A program made the translations under genes and the position numbers. Of a stretch of DNA of 64,000 nucleotides, positions 35,114 to 44,196 are shown in pieces (position 1 is the stretch's first letter; every line of letters starts with the position of its first letter). This DNA is from Desulfosarcinaceae bacterium. GTDB lineage: Bacteria; Desulfobacterota; Desulfobacteria; Desulfobacterales; Desulfosarcinaceae. The notes below the pieces were generated by a model. It was not told the origin of the DNA, did no database searches, and worked only from the letters and a program-made list of their open reading frames with translations. The DNA lies in NCBI GenBank assembly GCA_030066015.1, contig JASJCL010000002.1:1-64000 (forward strand), read 5' to 3'.

Positions 35114-36603
35114 CGCTCGCACCCGCCCCAACATTGGCAACGGCGGTAACGACGCATGCGGACCGCTCGCGGCGCTGGCGCTGGGGCCTGGCGATGCCGG
35201 TCGCACTCCTCTGTCTCCTCTGGTACCTGACGGTTGCCGACGCCGCTGCGAAATCGACCCCACCGGTGACCGCCTCGCTCGAGACCGACAGCTTTACCAG
35301 TGTGGCGGCGGTGATTTCGCCGGCGGTGGTGCATATTCGTACGGTCGCAACTGCCGCTGACACTTCCCGCCAGCAGCCGCCCCCCGATGAATTCGGCGAT
35401 CTGCGTGAGTTTTTCGAGCGCTTCTTTGGCGACACGCCCCGCAGAGAGACGCCCCGGCGCGGATCCGGATCCGGCTTTATCATTGAGCCGGACGGCTATG
35501 TGGTCACCAATGACCACGTGATCGCCGATGCCCGACAGATAGAGGTGGTTCTTGAGGATGGTCGAGTGTACCCCGCCAAAGTCGTCGGTAGGGACGCCTT
35601 TACAGACCTGGCGCTCCTCAAGGTGGATCCGGAAGAAGATCTGCCGGCCCTGCCGTTGGGCGATTCCGATCAGGTGGCGGTCGGTCAATGGGTGATGGCC
35701 ATCGGCAGCCCCTTTGGACTGTCCCACAGCGTTACGGTGGGGATCGTGAGCGCCAAAGGTCGCGTCATCGGGTCAGGCCCCTACGACGATTTCATTCAGA
35801 CCGACGCCGCCATCAATCCCGGCAACAGCGGCGGGCCCCTTGTCGATCTGCGCGGCACCCTGGTGGGGATCAACACCGCCATCGTGGCCACCGGCCACGG
35901 GATCGGGTTCGCCATTCCCGTCAACCTGGCCAAGGCGGTGGTGGAACAACTGCGCCTCACCGGCCAGGTAACGCGCGGCTGGTTTGGCATCGGGATTCAA
36001 GATTTGACCTCCGAATTGCGCGACTACCATGGCGTCACTGACGATGGCGGTGTATTGGTGACCGAGGTGATAGAGGGTCAACCGGCCCATCGCGCCGGGC
36101 TGAAACCCCAAGATGTAATTCTGAGCATCGACGGACATCCCATGGACTCGGTGCACACGCTGACGCGCATGGTGGCTGGGCTGACAGTCGGCCAGACAGT
36201 CCCAGTATCCGTCTGGCGAAGTGGGGCCTCGCTCCAGGTGGCGGTGACGGTCGCTCTACGCGAGGTGGTGGGGGCGGCATCCTCCGCCCCTTCCGAAGCA
36301 GTCCCACCGACTCCCCAGGACGACGATTTGGGCTTGCAAGTTACCGACGTGAGTGCGGCGATCGCCCGCCGCTTTCTGCTGGATGGGGATACGGGGGTCG
36401 TGGTTACCCGAGTGGTGACCGGTGGCCGTGCCGACCGGGCAGGGCTGGAGGTGGGCGACCTGATTCAGGAGTTGAATCGTGAGCCAGTCGCCGATACCCA
36501 ACATTTTGATCGACTGCTTGCGGCGCAGGCGCCTGATGAAGCCATTGATCTGCTGATTAAACGACTGCGCAGCGGTCTCCTGGTGATCCGCATCCGCCCA
36601 TGA
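35110..36603 (+). CDS. HtrA/DegP-type periplasmic serine protease
   Basis: 497 residues. A single N-terminal hydrophobic segment (about 27-46) acts as signal or anchor. The trypsin-like domain has His in VTNDHVI, Asp in FTDLALLKVD and Ser in NPGNSGGPL. Two PDZ domains follow (GWFGIGIQDLTSEL..., and LGLQVTDVSAAIARRF...). It degrades or refolds damaged envelope proteins. It overlaps the DUF1844 gene upstream and ispE downstream by 4 bp each. Confidence 0.93.
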   Translation: MTLAPAPTLATAVTTHADRSRRWRWGLAMPVALLCLLWYLTVADAAAKSTPPVTASLETDSFTSVAAVISPAVVHIRTVATAADTSRQQPPPDEFGDLREFFERFFGDTPRRETPRRGSGSGFIIEPDGYVVTNDHVIADARQIEVVLEDGRVYPAKVVGRDAFTDLALLKVDPEEDLPALPLGDSDQVAVGQWVMAIGSPFGLSHSVTVGIVSAKGRVIGSGPYDDFIQTDAAINPGNSGGPLVDLRGTLVGINTAIVATGHGIGFAIPVNLAKAVVEQLRLTGQVTRGWFGIGIQDLTSELRDYHGVTDDGGVLVTEVIEGQPAHRAGLKPQDVILSIDGHPMDSVHTLTRMVAGLTVGQTVPVSVWRSGASLQVAVTVALREVVGAASSAPSEAVPPTPQDDDLGLQVTDVSAAIARRFLLDGDTGVVVTRVVTGGRADRAGLEVGDLIQELNREPVADTQHFDRLLAAQAPDEAIDLLIKRLRSGLLVIRIRP

Positions 36604-37535
36604 GCGCTCCAGGAACCGATCTGCCGCGCCGCAGCACCGCTGTCAGCGCAGATGCGTCAGAGATGACGCCCAGGACGATCGCAGCACCGGCAAAGATCAA
36701 TCTATTTTTACGCGTGCTGGGCAGGCGCCCCGACGGATATCATGAGATCGAGAGCCTTTTCTGCCCCGTCGGTCTATACGATCATATCACCCTCTCCCCC
36801 GCAGACGGTGTCCAGATCAACTGCGATGCCGCGCATGTCCCCTGTGATGAGCGCAACCTCGCTCACCGAGCGGCGATTCGATTTCTCCACGCCTTGGCGG
36901 AATCCGGACAGCCGCCACCGCTCTTTTTGGCAAAGGGCGTCCATATCGATTTGCAAAAAGAGATACCCGTCGGAGCAGGGCTGGGCGGCGGTAGCAGTGA
37001 CGCCGCAGCGGTGTTAAAAGGGCTGAATGCGATCTGCGGCTGCCCCTTCGATCTCGACCACCTGCGTCGCTTGGCGCTCTCTCTGGGCGCCGACTGCCCT
37101 TTCTTTATCGACGCCCGTCCGGCCCTCGCCACCGGCATTGGCGAACAGCTTACGATTTTTCATAGTTTACCGAAATTATACGCAATAATTATCTATCCTG
37201 GTATCCATACAGCCACTGCTGATGTCTATAAAAAACTCAAATTGGGATTGACAAAGCAGCAAAAAAAAATTAGTTACTTCACTTTTACAGGTCCCGAATT
37301 CGATGCCCGTCGGCATCTGATAAATGACCTGGAAACCGTCACCGAAAACGACCACCCGGAGATACAAACGGCCAAAACCGACCTGCGTCAGAGCGGCGCC
37401 CTGGGGGTGCTCATGTCCGGTAGTGGGTCGAGTGTTTTCGGATTGTTTCACGCCGAGTCGGCGGCTCGGCGGGCTCTGGCAGCGCTTGTGCTTCGCCGGG
37501 GCTGGCAGGTCTACCTGGCACCGCTGCTGGTGTAG
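36600..37535 (+). CDS. ispE: 4-diphosphocytidyl-2-C-methyl-D-erythritol kinase
   Basis: A GHMP kinase of the MEP isoprenoid pathway. 311 residues; APAKINLFLRVLGRRPDGYHEI at the N-terminus and ATP loop PVGAGLGGGSSDAAAV. The C-terminal motif SGSGSSVFGLF is also intact. The start overlaps the htrA stop by ATGA; an ATG at 36663 would be closer to the usual length. A stretch around 37155-37300 is markedly AT-rich and includes nine consecutive A (37261-37269), unlike the flanking code. Confidence 0.94.
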   Translation: MSAPGTDLPRRSTAVSADASEMTPRTIAAPAKINLFLRVLGRRPDGYHEIESLFCPVGLYDHITLSPADGVQINCDAAHVPCDERNLAHRAAIRFLHALAESGQPPPLFLAKGVHIDLQKEIPVGAGLGGGSSDAAAVLKGLNAICGCPFDLDHLRRLALSLGADCPFFIDARPALATGIGEQLTIFHSLPKLYAIIIYPGIHTATADVYKKLKLGLTKQQKKISYFTFTGPEFDARRHLINDLETVTENDHPEIQTAKTDLRQSGALGVLMSGSGSSVFGLFHAESAARRALAALVLRRGWQVYLAPLLV

Positions 37536-37712
37536 GCGGCGTGCTTTCTGAAGGTAATAGATGTGATGGCGACTTCGTGAATGGATCCTGGCCATCAGGC
37601 GCCGTGATTGGCCTGTTCCCGCAGTCGCCATGGCTTTACCGGCCCACTCCAGCGGTGTCGGTGGTTGCGTCCGGAGCGACGTTCCGCCGTGGAGGGATTT
37701 CGGCAGCGTTTC

Positions 37713-37788
37713 TGGGGCGTCGTCAAGTGGCTAAGACACAGGATTTTGGTTCCTGCATTCGGAGGTTCGAATCCTCCCGCCCCAGCCA
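37713..37788 (+). tRNA. tRNA-Gln (UUG anticodon)
   Basis: A complete cloverleaf: acceptor TGGGGCG (37713-37719) pairs with CGCCCCA (37778-37784). The anticodon stem CAGGA/TCCTG encloses loop TTTTGGT with anticodon TTG at 37746-37748. The T arm contains GGAGGTTCGAATCCTCC, and the 3' CCA is encoded (37786-37788). It lies between ispE and prs. Confidence 0.97.
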
Positions 37789-37830
37789 GCTTTTCAACGT
37801 GGGCATTCGGACGGGTGTGGACATCAATTC

Positions 37831-38769
37831 ATGAGCGACTTTCTGATTTTCTCGGGCAACTCCAATCCAAAACTCGCCAAGAGCATCTCCACCTATCTGA
37901 ATGTGCCCATGGGGGGGGCCAAGACCAGCACCTTTTCCGATGGGGAGGTGCAGATCGAGATCAAGGACAACGTCCGCAGCAAGGATGTGTTTATCATCCA
38001 ATCGACCTGTCAGCCGGTCAACGACAACCTGGTCGAACTGCTCCTGATGATCGATGCGGTCAAGCGCGCCTCTGCACGGCGGATCACGGCCGTCATCCCC
38101 TATTACGGATACGCCCGACAGGATAAAAAGGTGGCGCCGCGAGTGCCCATCAGCGCCAAACTCGTCGCCGACCTGCTGACCACCAGTGGCGCTACCCGTG
38201 TCATCACCATGGACCTGCATGCCGGCCAGATCCAAGGGTTTTTCAATATCCCGGTGGACAACCTGTTTGCCGCTCCGGTGCTGCTGGATTATATCAAGAG
38301 CCACTTTGACCACGATTTGGTCATCGTCTCGCCGGACGCTGGCGGTGTAGAGCGGGCGCGGGCATTCGCCAAGCGGCTGGACGCCGGCCTGGCCATCGTG
38401 GACAAACGCCGCAGCGCTCCCAACCAAGCGCAGGCCATGGCCATAATCGGAGATGTCACCGACAAAACCGCCATTATTCTAGATGATATGGTGGATACTG
38501 CCGGCACCCTCACTGAAGCGGTCGGCGTGCTGCTGCGCAGCGGGGCCAAAACCGTTCACGCCTGCTGTGCGCACCCGGTGCTTTCCGGGCCCGCAGTGGA
38601 TCGTATTGTTGAGTCCGGCCTGACCAGCCTGGTCACTACGGACACCATTCCTCTCAATGAGCGCGCGGCGGCCTCTGGGAAGATTACCGTGTTATCCATA
38701 GCGGAGTTGGTGGGTGAAGCCATCATCCGTAGTTTCAGAGGTGACTCCGTCACCTCTCTTTTTGTGTAG
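37831..38769 (+). CDS. prs: ribose-phosphate pyrophosphokinase
   Basis: Makes PRPP from ribose 5-phosphate and ATP. 312 residues: [20 protein letters not shown] near the start, the flexible loop YGYARQDKK, and the PRPP-binding signature [14 protein letters not shown]. The gene lies 42 bp after tRNA-Gln. Its last codons ([10 protein letters not shown]) coincide with an intrinsic-terminator structure. In many bacteria the order ispE-tRNA-prs-rplY-pth is conserved, as here. Confidence 0.96.
   Translation: MSDFLIFSGNSNPKLAKSISTYLNVPMGGAKTSTFSDGEVQIEIKDNVRSKDVFIIQSTCQPVNDNLVELLLMIDAVKRASARRITAVIPYYGYARQDKKVAPRVPISAKLVADLLTTSGATRVITMDLHAGQIQGFFNIPVDNLFAAPVLLDYIKSHFDHDLVIVSPDAGGVERARAFAKRLDAGLAIVDKRRSAPNQAQAMAIIGDVTDKTAIILDDMVDTAGTLTEAVGVLLRSGAKTVHACCAHPVLSGPAVDRIVESGLTSLVTTDTIPLNERAAASGKITVLSIAELVGEAIIRSFRGDSVTSLFV
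38737..38763 (+). terminator. intrinsic terminator overlapping the prs stop
   Basis: AGAGGTGA (38737-38744) pairs perfectly with TCACCTCT (38750-38757) across a 5-nt loop, followed by C and five T. The whole structure lies inside the final codons of prs, whose stop is at 38767-38769. Confidence 0.75.
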
Positions 38770-38995
38770 GCCTATCCCGCGGATCGCCGGGTTGTGGTTG
38801 ACCGTGCGGCCTGCGTCATAAACAGCATCACCAGCGACGTTTTCAGTGGGAGCGCCGGTTACAGGTCGTTTCCATCCTCGCTAAGACACCGGGCCCCGCT
38901 TCCCCACCGTTGTATCGGGGGGCGCGCCAGGCCAAGGACGGCACCCGCGAAACATTGCATGTGAACTGCTGAATACTTGTAAGGAGGTTTTTCTC

Positions 38996-39640
38996 TTGGA
39001 TCTTATAGACTTTAATGTAGAACCGCGCACCACCAAAGGCGACGGACCGGCCAGGGCCTTGCGCCGCGAAGGCTTGGCACCGGCCGTACTCTACGGGCCC
39101 AAAACCGACCCCGAGCTGCTGACCGTCAACAGCCATGCCATGGACCAGCTGCTCAAGACGGCCAGTATCGGACAGACCCTGCTGAATCTGCAGGTGGCGG
39201 GCGCCAGCGCTCCCAAAACCGCCATTATCAAAGAGATGCAGCGCAATGTGATGACGGGCGAGATCCTGCACGTCGATTTCTACGAGGTCGATATGGACCG
39301 CAAGATCCGGGTCCAGATCCCCGTCGTTGCCACCGGCAAGAGCAAGGGGGTTGAGATGGGCGGGATGCTGCAGATCATTCGACGTGAGGTCGAGGTGCTC
39401 TGCTACCCGAATCAGATCCCCGATGAGATCGAAGTGGATATCACCGACCTGGATGTGGGTGAGTCTTTCCATGTGGAGGATCTGACCCTCGCGGAAGGTA
39501 TCGAGATCCCCCATGAAGCCAACTTCACTCTGCTGACCATCCTGGCCGCCAAAGCGGCTGAGGAAGAGGCACCAGAGGAAGAAGAGGAAGAGGCGGTGGA
39601 AGGCGAAGAGGCGCCTGAAACTGAGACAGAAGACGAATAA
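38996..39640 (+). CDS. rplY: ribosomal protein bL25 (CTC form)
   Basis: 5S rRNA-binding protein, 214 residues, the long CTC type with an extra C-terminal domain and a very acidic tail (EEEAPEEEEEEAVEGEEA). The N-terminal part reads RTTKGDGPARALRREGLAPAVLYG. The start is TTG, supported by AAGGAGG at the right distance (near 38981). It follows a 226 bp gap after prs in which I see no other gene. Confidence 0.92.
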   Translation: MDLIDFNVEPRTTKGDGPARALRREGLAPAVLYGPKTDPELLTVNSHAMDQLLKTASIGQTLLNLQVAGASAPKTAIIKEMQRNVMTGEILHVDFYEVDMDRKIRVQIPVVATGKSKGVEMGGMLQIIRREVEVLCYPNQIPDEIEVDITDLDVGESFHVEDLTLAEGIEIPHEANFTLLTILAAKAAEEEAPEEEEEEAVEGEEAPETETEDE

Positions 39641-39673
39641 GGCTGGATATCCGGCGATAGTCCTGAGGCCGAC

Positions 39674-40348
39674 ATGGTGGTCCGCTGCGACGAATGGCCC
39701 CCTGCCAGCGGGGGCACGGCATCCGAAGTGGGGCAGCACCACCGTGGGTCATCGCCGCCGCATTCGAGGCTGCGGCTCATTGCGGGCCTTGGAAATCCCG
39801 GCGAAACATATGCCGAGACCCGGCACAACATTGGGTTTCGCGTCATCGACCACATCGCGGAGAGCTGCCGCTGCTTCTGGGAATACAGCTCGGCAGACCT
39901 TGTCTGCGGGCGCGGACGCTTGGGCGACGTCACCGTGCTTCTGGCGAAACCGCTGGCCTTCATGAACAACAGCGGTCCACCGCTGTTGAGACTTACACAC
40001 GCATATGGGATTCATTGCAGGGAGATGGTGGTCATCTATGACGACATCGACCTTGCCTATGGAAGAGTTAAAATCCAAGAGAAAGGGGGGAGCGGAGGAC
40101 ACAGAGGATTAGGCTCAATCATCGCTGCCTTTGAGACGCAGAAATTCATCCGTCTGCGTCTGGGTATCGGCAGACCGGCGAGCAAAGCGGACGTTGTCGA
40201 CTACGTGCTTAGCAACTTCCGCCCAGAGGAGGCGAACAGACTCGACGCCTTCCTCGGCATCGCCAAAGACGCCGTAGAGACCATATTGAACCAGGGCACG
40301 ATGACGGGGATGAACGTGTTTAACAAACGAGGGGTGAACGCGGTTTAA
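39674..40348 (+). CDS. pth: peptidyl-tRNA hydrolase
   Basis: Frees tRNA from stalled peptidyl-tRNA. The conserved part begins RLIAGLGNPGETYAETRHNIGF, with the catalytic His in TRHN; LAKPLAFMNNSGPPL and YDDIDLAYGRVKIQ follow, then GGSGGHRGLGSI. About 32 residues precede the usual family start at MRLIVGLGNP; the true start may be internal, possibly a non-ATG codon, since the ATG at 39674 gives an unusual N-terminus. Confidence 0.92.
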   Translation: MVVRCDEWPPASGGTASEVGQHHRGSSPPHSRLRLIAGLGNPGETYAETRHNIGFRVIDHIAESCRCFWEYSSADLVCGRGRLGDVTVLLAKPLAFMNNSGPPLLRLTHAYGIHCREMVVIYDDIDLAYGRVKIQEKGGSGGHRGLGSIIAAFETQKFIRLRLGIGRPASKADVVDYVLSNFRPEEANRLDAFLGIAKDAVETILNQGTMTGMNVFNKRGVNAV

Positions 40349-40384
40349 ACACTTTTTGGCTTAAACACTTCAATGGAGGAAAGA

Positions 40385-42394
40385 ATGGAAGCAGTAATTA
40401 GTAACTTGCCGCTGGTATGCACACTGGTCGGTGTCGCTGGTATCCTGTTCTCGATTATTCTGGCCGTACTGATTAAAGGTGCGCCCGCTGGCGACGAGAA
40501 GATGCAGTCCATCGCCGGTGCCATCGAAGAAGGCGCCGTTGCCTATCTGAACCGTCAGATGAAGAGCATGGGCATCGCCGGCATCATCATTTTCATCGTT
40601 ATCTTCGCCACCATGGACGCCAAAACCGCCATCGGTTTCTTGGTGGGCGCGGTGGCCTCCTTTCTCGCCGGTTACATCGGCATGCGCGTCAGCGTTCTGG
40701 CCAACGTCCGGACCGCCGAAGCCGCTAAAAAAGGGATGGCTGCTGGTCTGAACATGGCCTTCAAAGGCGGCAGCGTCACCGGTATGATCGTCGCCGGTCT
40801 GGCCCTGACCTCCGTGGCCGGCTATTACACCGTAACACATGACGTCATCGCCCTGGTCGCTTTGGGCTTCGGCGGCAGCCTGATCTCCATCTTCGCCCGC
40901 CTGGGCGGCGGTATCTTCACCAAGGGTGCTGACGTGGGCGCCGACTTGGTGGGTAAGGTCGAAGCCGGTATCCCCGAGGACGACCCCCGCAACCCGGCCA
41001 CCATCGCCGACAACGTGGGCGACAACGTGGGTGACTGCGCCGGAATGGCCGCCGACCTGTTCGAGACCTACGCTGTCACCGCCGTGGCCGCCATGCTCAT
41101 CGGCCACCTGCTCTTCCCCAAAGTTCCCATAGCCACCGAGTTTCCCCTGGTCCTGGGCGCCATCTCCATCATCGCCTCCATGATCGCCTGCTTCTTCGTC
41201 CGCCTGGGCAAGAGCGAGTACATCATGGGCGCGCTGTACAAAGGGATGTTTGGCTCCGCCATCCTGGCCGGTATCGCCTTCTACTACGCCAGCTTCAAGC
41301 TGATGGGTGGTTTGGGTGACATCTCCCCGATGAACATCTATTACTGTACCCTCATCGGTCTGGTCCTCACCGTGGTGATCGTGATCATCACCGAGTACTA
41401 TACCGGTATCTACGGTCCGGTGAAAAGCATCGCCGAAGCCTCCACCACCGGTCATGGCACCAACATTATCGCCGGTCTGGGCGTCTCCATGCAGGCCACT
41501 GCGCTGCCCGTTCTGGCCATTTGCCTCTCCATCCTGTTGGCCTACAAGTTCGCCGGTCTCTACGGCATCGCCATGGCCGCCATCTCCATGCTCTCCATGA
41601 CGGGTATGGTCATCGCCATTGACGCCTACGGCCCCATCACCGACAACGCCGGTGGTATCGCCGAGATGGCCGAGATGGACGAGAGCGTGCGCGCAGTCAC
41701 CGATCCCCTGGACGCCGTCGGCAACACCACCAAAGCCGTCACCAAGGGTTACGCCATCGGCTCCGCCGGTTTGGCCGCCCTGGTGCTCTTTGCCGCCTAC
41801 GTGATGGAGTTCCAGATCAAGGGTGGTGAAGAATCCATGGCCTTCGATCTTTCCGATGTGAACGTCATCATCGGTCTTTTTATCGGCGGCCTGCTGCCCT
41901 ATCTCTTCGCCTCCATCGCCATGAAGGCCGTCGGTAACGCTGGTGGCGCCGTGGTCGAGGAGGTTCGCCGTCAGTTCCGCGAAATCCCGGGCATCATGGA
42001 AGGCACCGCCAAGCCCGACTACGGTGCTTGCGTGGACATCGTCACCAAGTTCGCCCTCAAAGAGATGCTGGTGCCCGCCCTCCTGCCGGTGGTCGCTCCG
42101 CTGATCGTGGGCTTCCTGCTGGGCAAGATCGCCCTGGGCGGTCTACTCATCGGTTCCATCGTGACCGGCGTCTTCGTGGCCCTCTCCATGACCACTGGTG
42201 GCGCGGCCTGGGACAATGCCAAGAAGTACATCGAAGATGGCTACCTGGGCGGTAAGGGTTCCGAGGCCCATAAAGCGGCCGTTACCGGTGACACCGTCGG
42301 CGACCCGTACAAAGATACCGCCGGCCCGGCTGTTAACCCGATGATCAAAATCCTCAACGTCGTCGCACTGCTCATGGTGCCCTTCCTGATGTAA
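40385..42394 (+). CDS. hppA: membrane-bound proton-pumping pyrophosphatase
   Basis: An integral enzyme of about 16 membrane helices that couples pyrophosphate hydrolysis to ion pumping. 669 residues; the pyrophosphate site [20 protein letters not shown] and the acidic motif [19 protein letters not shown] are intact. At the residue that decides potassium dependence, the sequence is [17 protein letters not shown], with Lys, as in potassium-independent proton pumps. The ATG at 40385 follows GGAGGAAAG. A strong terminator ends the unit. Codon use is very biased (GGC, ATC, GCC), suggesting high expression. Confidence 0.96.
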   Translation: MEAVISNLPLVCTLVGVAGILFSIILAVLIKGAPAGDEKMQSIAGAIEEGAVAYLNRQMKSMGIAGIIIFIVIFATMDAKTAIGFLVGAVASFLAGYIGMRVSVLANVRTAEAAKKGMAAGLNMAFKGGSVTGMIVAGLALTSVAGYYTVTHDVIALVALGFGGSLISIFARLGGGIFTKGADVGADLVGKVEAGIPEDDPRNPATIADNVGDNVGDCAGMAADLFETYAVTAVAAMLIGHLLFPKVPIATEFPLVLGAISIIASMIACFFVRLGKSEYIMGALYKGMFGSAILAGIAFYYASFKLMGGLGDISPMNIYYCTLIGLVLTVVIVIITEYYTGIYGPVKSIAEASTTGHGTNIIAGLGVSMQATALPVLAICLSILLAYKFAGLYGIAMAAISMLSMTGMVIAIDAYGPITDNAGGIAEMAEMDESVRAVTDPLDAVGNTTKAVTKGYAIGSAGLAALVLFAAYVMEFQIKGGEESMAFDLSDVNVIIGLFIGGLLPYLFASIAMKAVGNAGGAVVEEVRRQFREIPGIMEGTAKPDYGACVDIVTKFALKEMLVPALLPVVAPLIVGFLLGKIALGGLLIGSIVTGVFVALSMTTGGAAWDNAKKYIEDGYLGGKGSEAHKAAVTGDTVGDPYKDTAGPAVNPMIKILNVVALLMVPFLM

Positions 42395-42437
42395 GCACCT
42401 TGGCCCGCAGGGCTCGATGAGTCCCACTGCAATACAG

Positions 42438-42471
42438 GGGGTTGGCGCAAACCTGCGCCAACCCCTTTTTT
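42438..42471 (+). terminator. intrinsic terminator of hppA
   Basis: A perfect 12-bp stem, GGGGTTGGCGCA with TGCGCCAACCCC, has an AACC loop and is followed by six T. Confidence 0.95.
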
Positions 42472-42472
42472 A

Positions 42473-42501
42473 TTGATTCTTGCAGGTTACAATGGTAATA
42501 T
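42473..42501 (+). promoter_or_regulatory. putative promoter of carD
   Basis: TTGATT (42473-42478) and TAATAT (42496-42501) are 17 bp apart, starting directly after the hppA terminator and 48 bp before the carD start. Confidence 0.4.
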
Positions 42502-42548
42502 TTGCAAGTGCGATCATAATGCGGAAACGATGACATCCTGGGGTATAA

Positions 42549-43097
42549 ATGCCTGACAACGGTACTGAAAAGCAGTCCGCATCAAAAGCCGGCAAGCTAA
42601 AGCGGTTCGAGGTGGGGGACCTGGCCGTTTATCCGGCCCACGGGGTGGGGCGCATCGAGGCCATCGAATCGCGGGTCATCAACGGCGAATCCCATGATTT
42701 TTACATCCTCAAGGTGATCGAGAACGGGATGGTCATCATGATTCCCACCTGGAACGTCGAATCGGTGGGACTCAGAGACGTGATCAGCGCGAAGGAGATA
42801 CCCGACATCTACCGGGTGATGACCGAGAAGCCCGATATCAACATCGACAACCAGACCTGGAACCGGCGCTATCGCGAGTATATGGACAAGATCAAGACTG
42901 GCTCGCTCTACGAGGTCGCAGAGGTGTTTCGGGACCTGTCACTGCTCAAGCACACCAAAGATCTCTCTTTCGGCGAACGCAAACTCTACGATACCGCCCA
43001 GGGACTTTTGGTCAAAGAGCTTTCCACCGCCAAGCAATCGGATGAAAAGGCGATCGCCAAAGAGATCGAAGACCTTTTCGTTCCTGACGCGAAGTAG
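42549..43097 (+). CDS. CarD/CdnL-family RNA polymerase-binding regulator
   Basis: 182 residues. The N-terminal RNA-polymerase interaction domain reads FEVGDLAVYPAHGVGRIEAIE and continues to the segment MVIMIPTWNVESVGLRDVIS. The helical C-terminal domain contains WNRRYREYMDKIKTGSLYEV and FGERKLYDTAQGLLVKEL. CarD proteins stabilise the open promoter complex, notably at rRNA and growth genes. The rluD-type gene follows 14 bp after the stop. Confidence 0.92.
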   Translation: MPDNGTEKQSASKAGKLKRFEVGDLAVYPAHGVGRIEAIESRVINGESHDFYILKVIENGMVIMIPTWNVESVGLRDVISAKEIPDIYRVMTEKPDINIDNQTWNRRYREYMDKIKTGSLYEVAEVFRDLSLLKHTKDLSFGERKLYDTAQGLLVKELSTAKQSDEKAIAKEIEDLFVPDAK

Positions 43098-43111
43098 CCC
43101 CGCCTACCCAC

Positions 43112-44077
43112 ATGTCCGAGGATCGCAAGATCCACCTCACCGTCCAACCTGCCGAAACCGCTCAACGCCTGGACCTCTATTTGAGTGAACAATTGCCGGC
43201 GTGCAGCCGATCGGAGGCGGCCCGCCTCGTCAAGGGCGGTGCCATCCGGGTCGACGGAAAGCGGGTCAAACCCGCCTATCGGTTAATGGGTGGCGAAACC
43301 ATCACCGGCTGCCTGCCGGCACCGACCCGTCTCGTCGCCCGCCCCGAAGCGATTCCCCTGGACATCCTCTACGAAGACCGAGACATCATTGTGATCAACA
43401 AGGCCGCCGGCATCGTCGTGCACCCCGCGCCCGGGCATCCCGGTGGGACCTTGGTCAATGCCCTCCTCTACCATTGCGGGGATCTCAGTGGGCTAGACGG
43501 GGATATTCGACCCGGGATCGTCCATCGTCTCGACAGGGACACCTCCGGCATCCTCATCGTGGCCAAGCACGCCTCCAGCCAAAGAGCGCTGGCCGAGCAG
43601 TTCAAGTCACGGCTCACGCGCAAGTGGTATCGCGCCATCGTCGTCGGCCAGCCCAAAACGGACAGCGGACGTTGCGAAGCCCCCATCGGCCGCCACCCCG
43701 TCGATCGCAAACGCATGTCGATCCGCAGCCGCCAGGGGCGCTCGGCGCTGACCGTGTGGACCGTCGTCAACCGCTGGGGTCACTTCGCGGAGCTGGAGCT
43801 GGAAATACGGACCGGGCGTACCCACCAGATCCGCGTCCACTGCGCCGCCATGGGGCATCCCGTTCTCGGGGATGAGGTCTATGGCCCCTCCCTCTCTGGG
43901 ATTCAAAAAAGCGGTCGCTGGCCTGGCCGCGAGCCGTTGAAGGATCTTGTCAATCGACAGATGCTGCACGCCATGCGGCTCTGCTGCACCCATCCCACGC
44001 GGATGAACACCATCACCTTCACGGCTCCCTTAGCTTCCGATATTGAAGCCGTCCGCAGCTATCTCGCGGCAGAATGA
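43112..44077 (+). CDS. RluA/RluD-family pseudouridine synthase
   Basis: 321 residues. An N-terminal S4 RNA-binding domain (CSRSEAARLVKGGAIRVDGKR) precedes the catalytic domain with HRLDRDTSGILIVAK, which holds the active-site Asp, and GRTHQIRVHCAAMGHPVLGD. This layout fits RluD, which modifies 23S rRNA helix 69; other RluA-type targets cannot be excluded. It forms an operon with carD and ends at a shared terminator. Confidence 0.92.
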   Translation: MSEDRKIHLTVQPAETAQRLDLYLSEQLPACSRSEAARLVKGGAIRVDGKRVKPAYRLMGGETITGCLPAPTRLVARPEAIPLDILYEDRDIIVINKAAGIVVHPAPGHPGGTLVNALLYHCGDLSGLDGDIRPGIVHRLDRDTSGILIVAKHASSQRALAEQFKSRLTRKWYRAIVVGQPKTDSGRCEAPIGRHPVDRKRMSIRSRQGRSALTVWTVVNRWGHFAELELEIRTGRTHQIRVHCAAMGHPVLGDEVYGPSLSGIQKSGRWPGREPLKDLVNRQMLHAMRLCCTHPTRMNTITFTAPLASDIEAVRSYLAAE

Positions 44078-44132
44078 AGGGCAGGCCGATTGGCGGCGTC
44101 TTCAGGAGCGATATCTGCGAGCGCGTTCAAGC

Positions 44133-44171
44133 AAAAACCCCTTGATGGCCGCTCGCCACCAAGGGGTTTCT
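44133..44171. terminator. bidirectional terminator between rluD-type gene and rnfB
   Basis: AAACCCCTTG (44135-44144) pairs with CAAGGGGTTT (44160-44169), and an inner TGGC/GCCA pair extends the hairpin. Five A precede it (44133-44137), giving a U run for the minus strand; TTTC follows for the plus strand. It fits both convergent units. Confidence 0.82.
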
Positions 44172-44196
44172 TAGGATGCAGATGGTTGTTGGGCCA

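Noticed and set aside
38843-39742. Long minus-strand open frame antisense to rplY
   Set aside because: rplY has full family motifs and a perfect ribosome site; the antisense frame has no motif and arises from GC-rich codon bias.
40345-40370. Direct repeat TTAAACACTT (two copies, 16 bp apart) before hppA
   Set aside because: Only two short copies, no further array; too little to call a regulatory or CRISPR-like repeat.
40370-41455. 361-codon minus-strand frame antisense to hppA
   Set aside because: Gly/Asp/His-rich low-information protein, a mirror of the biased hppA codons; no ribosome site or family match.
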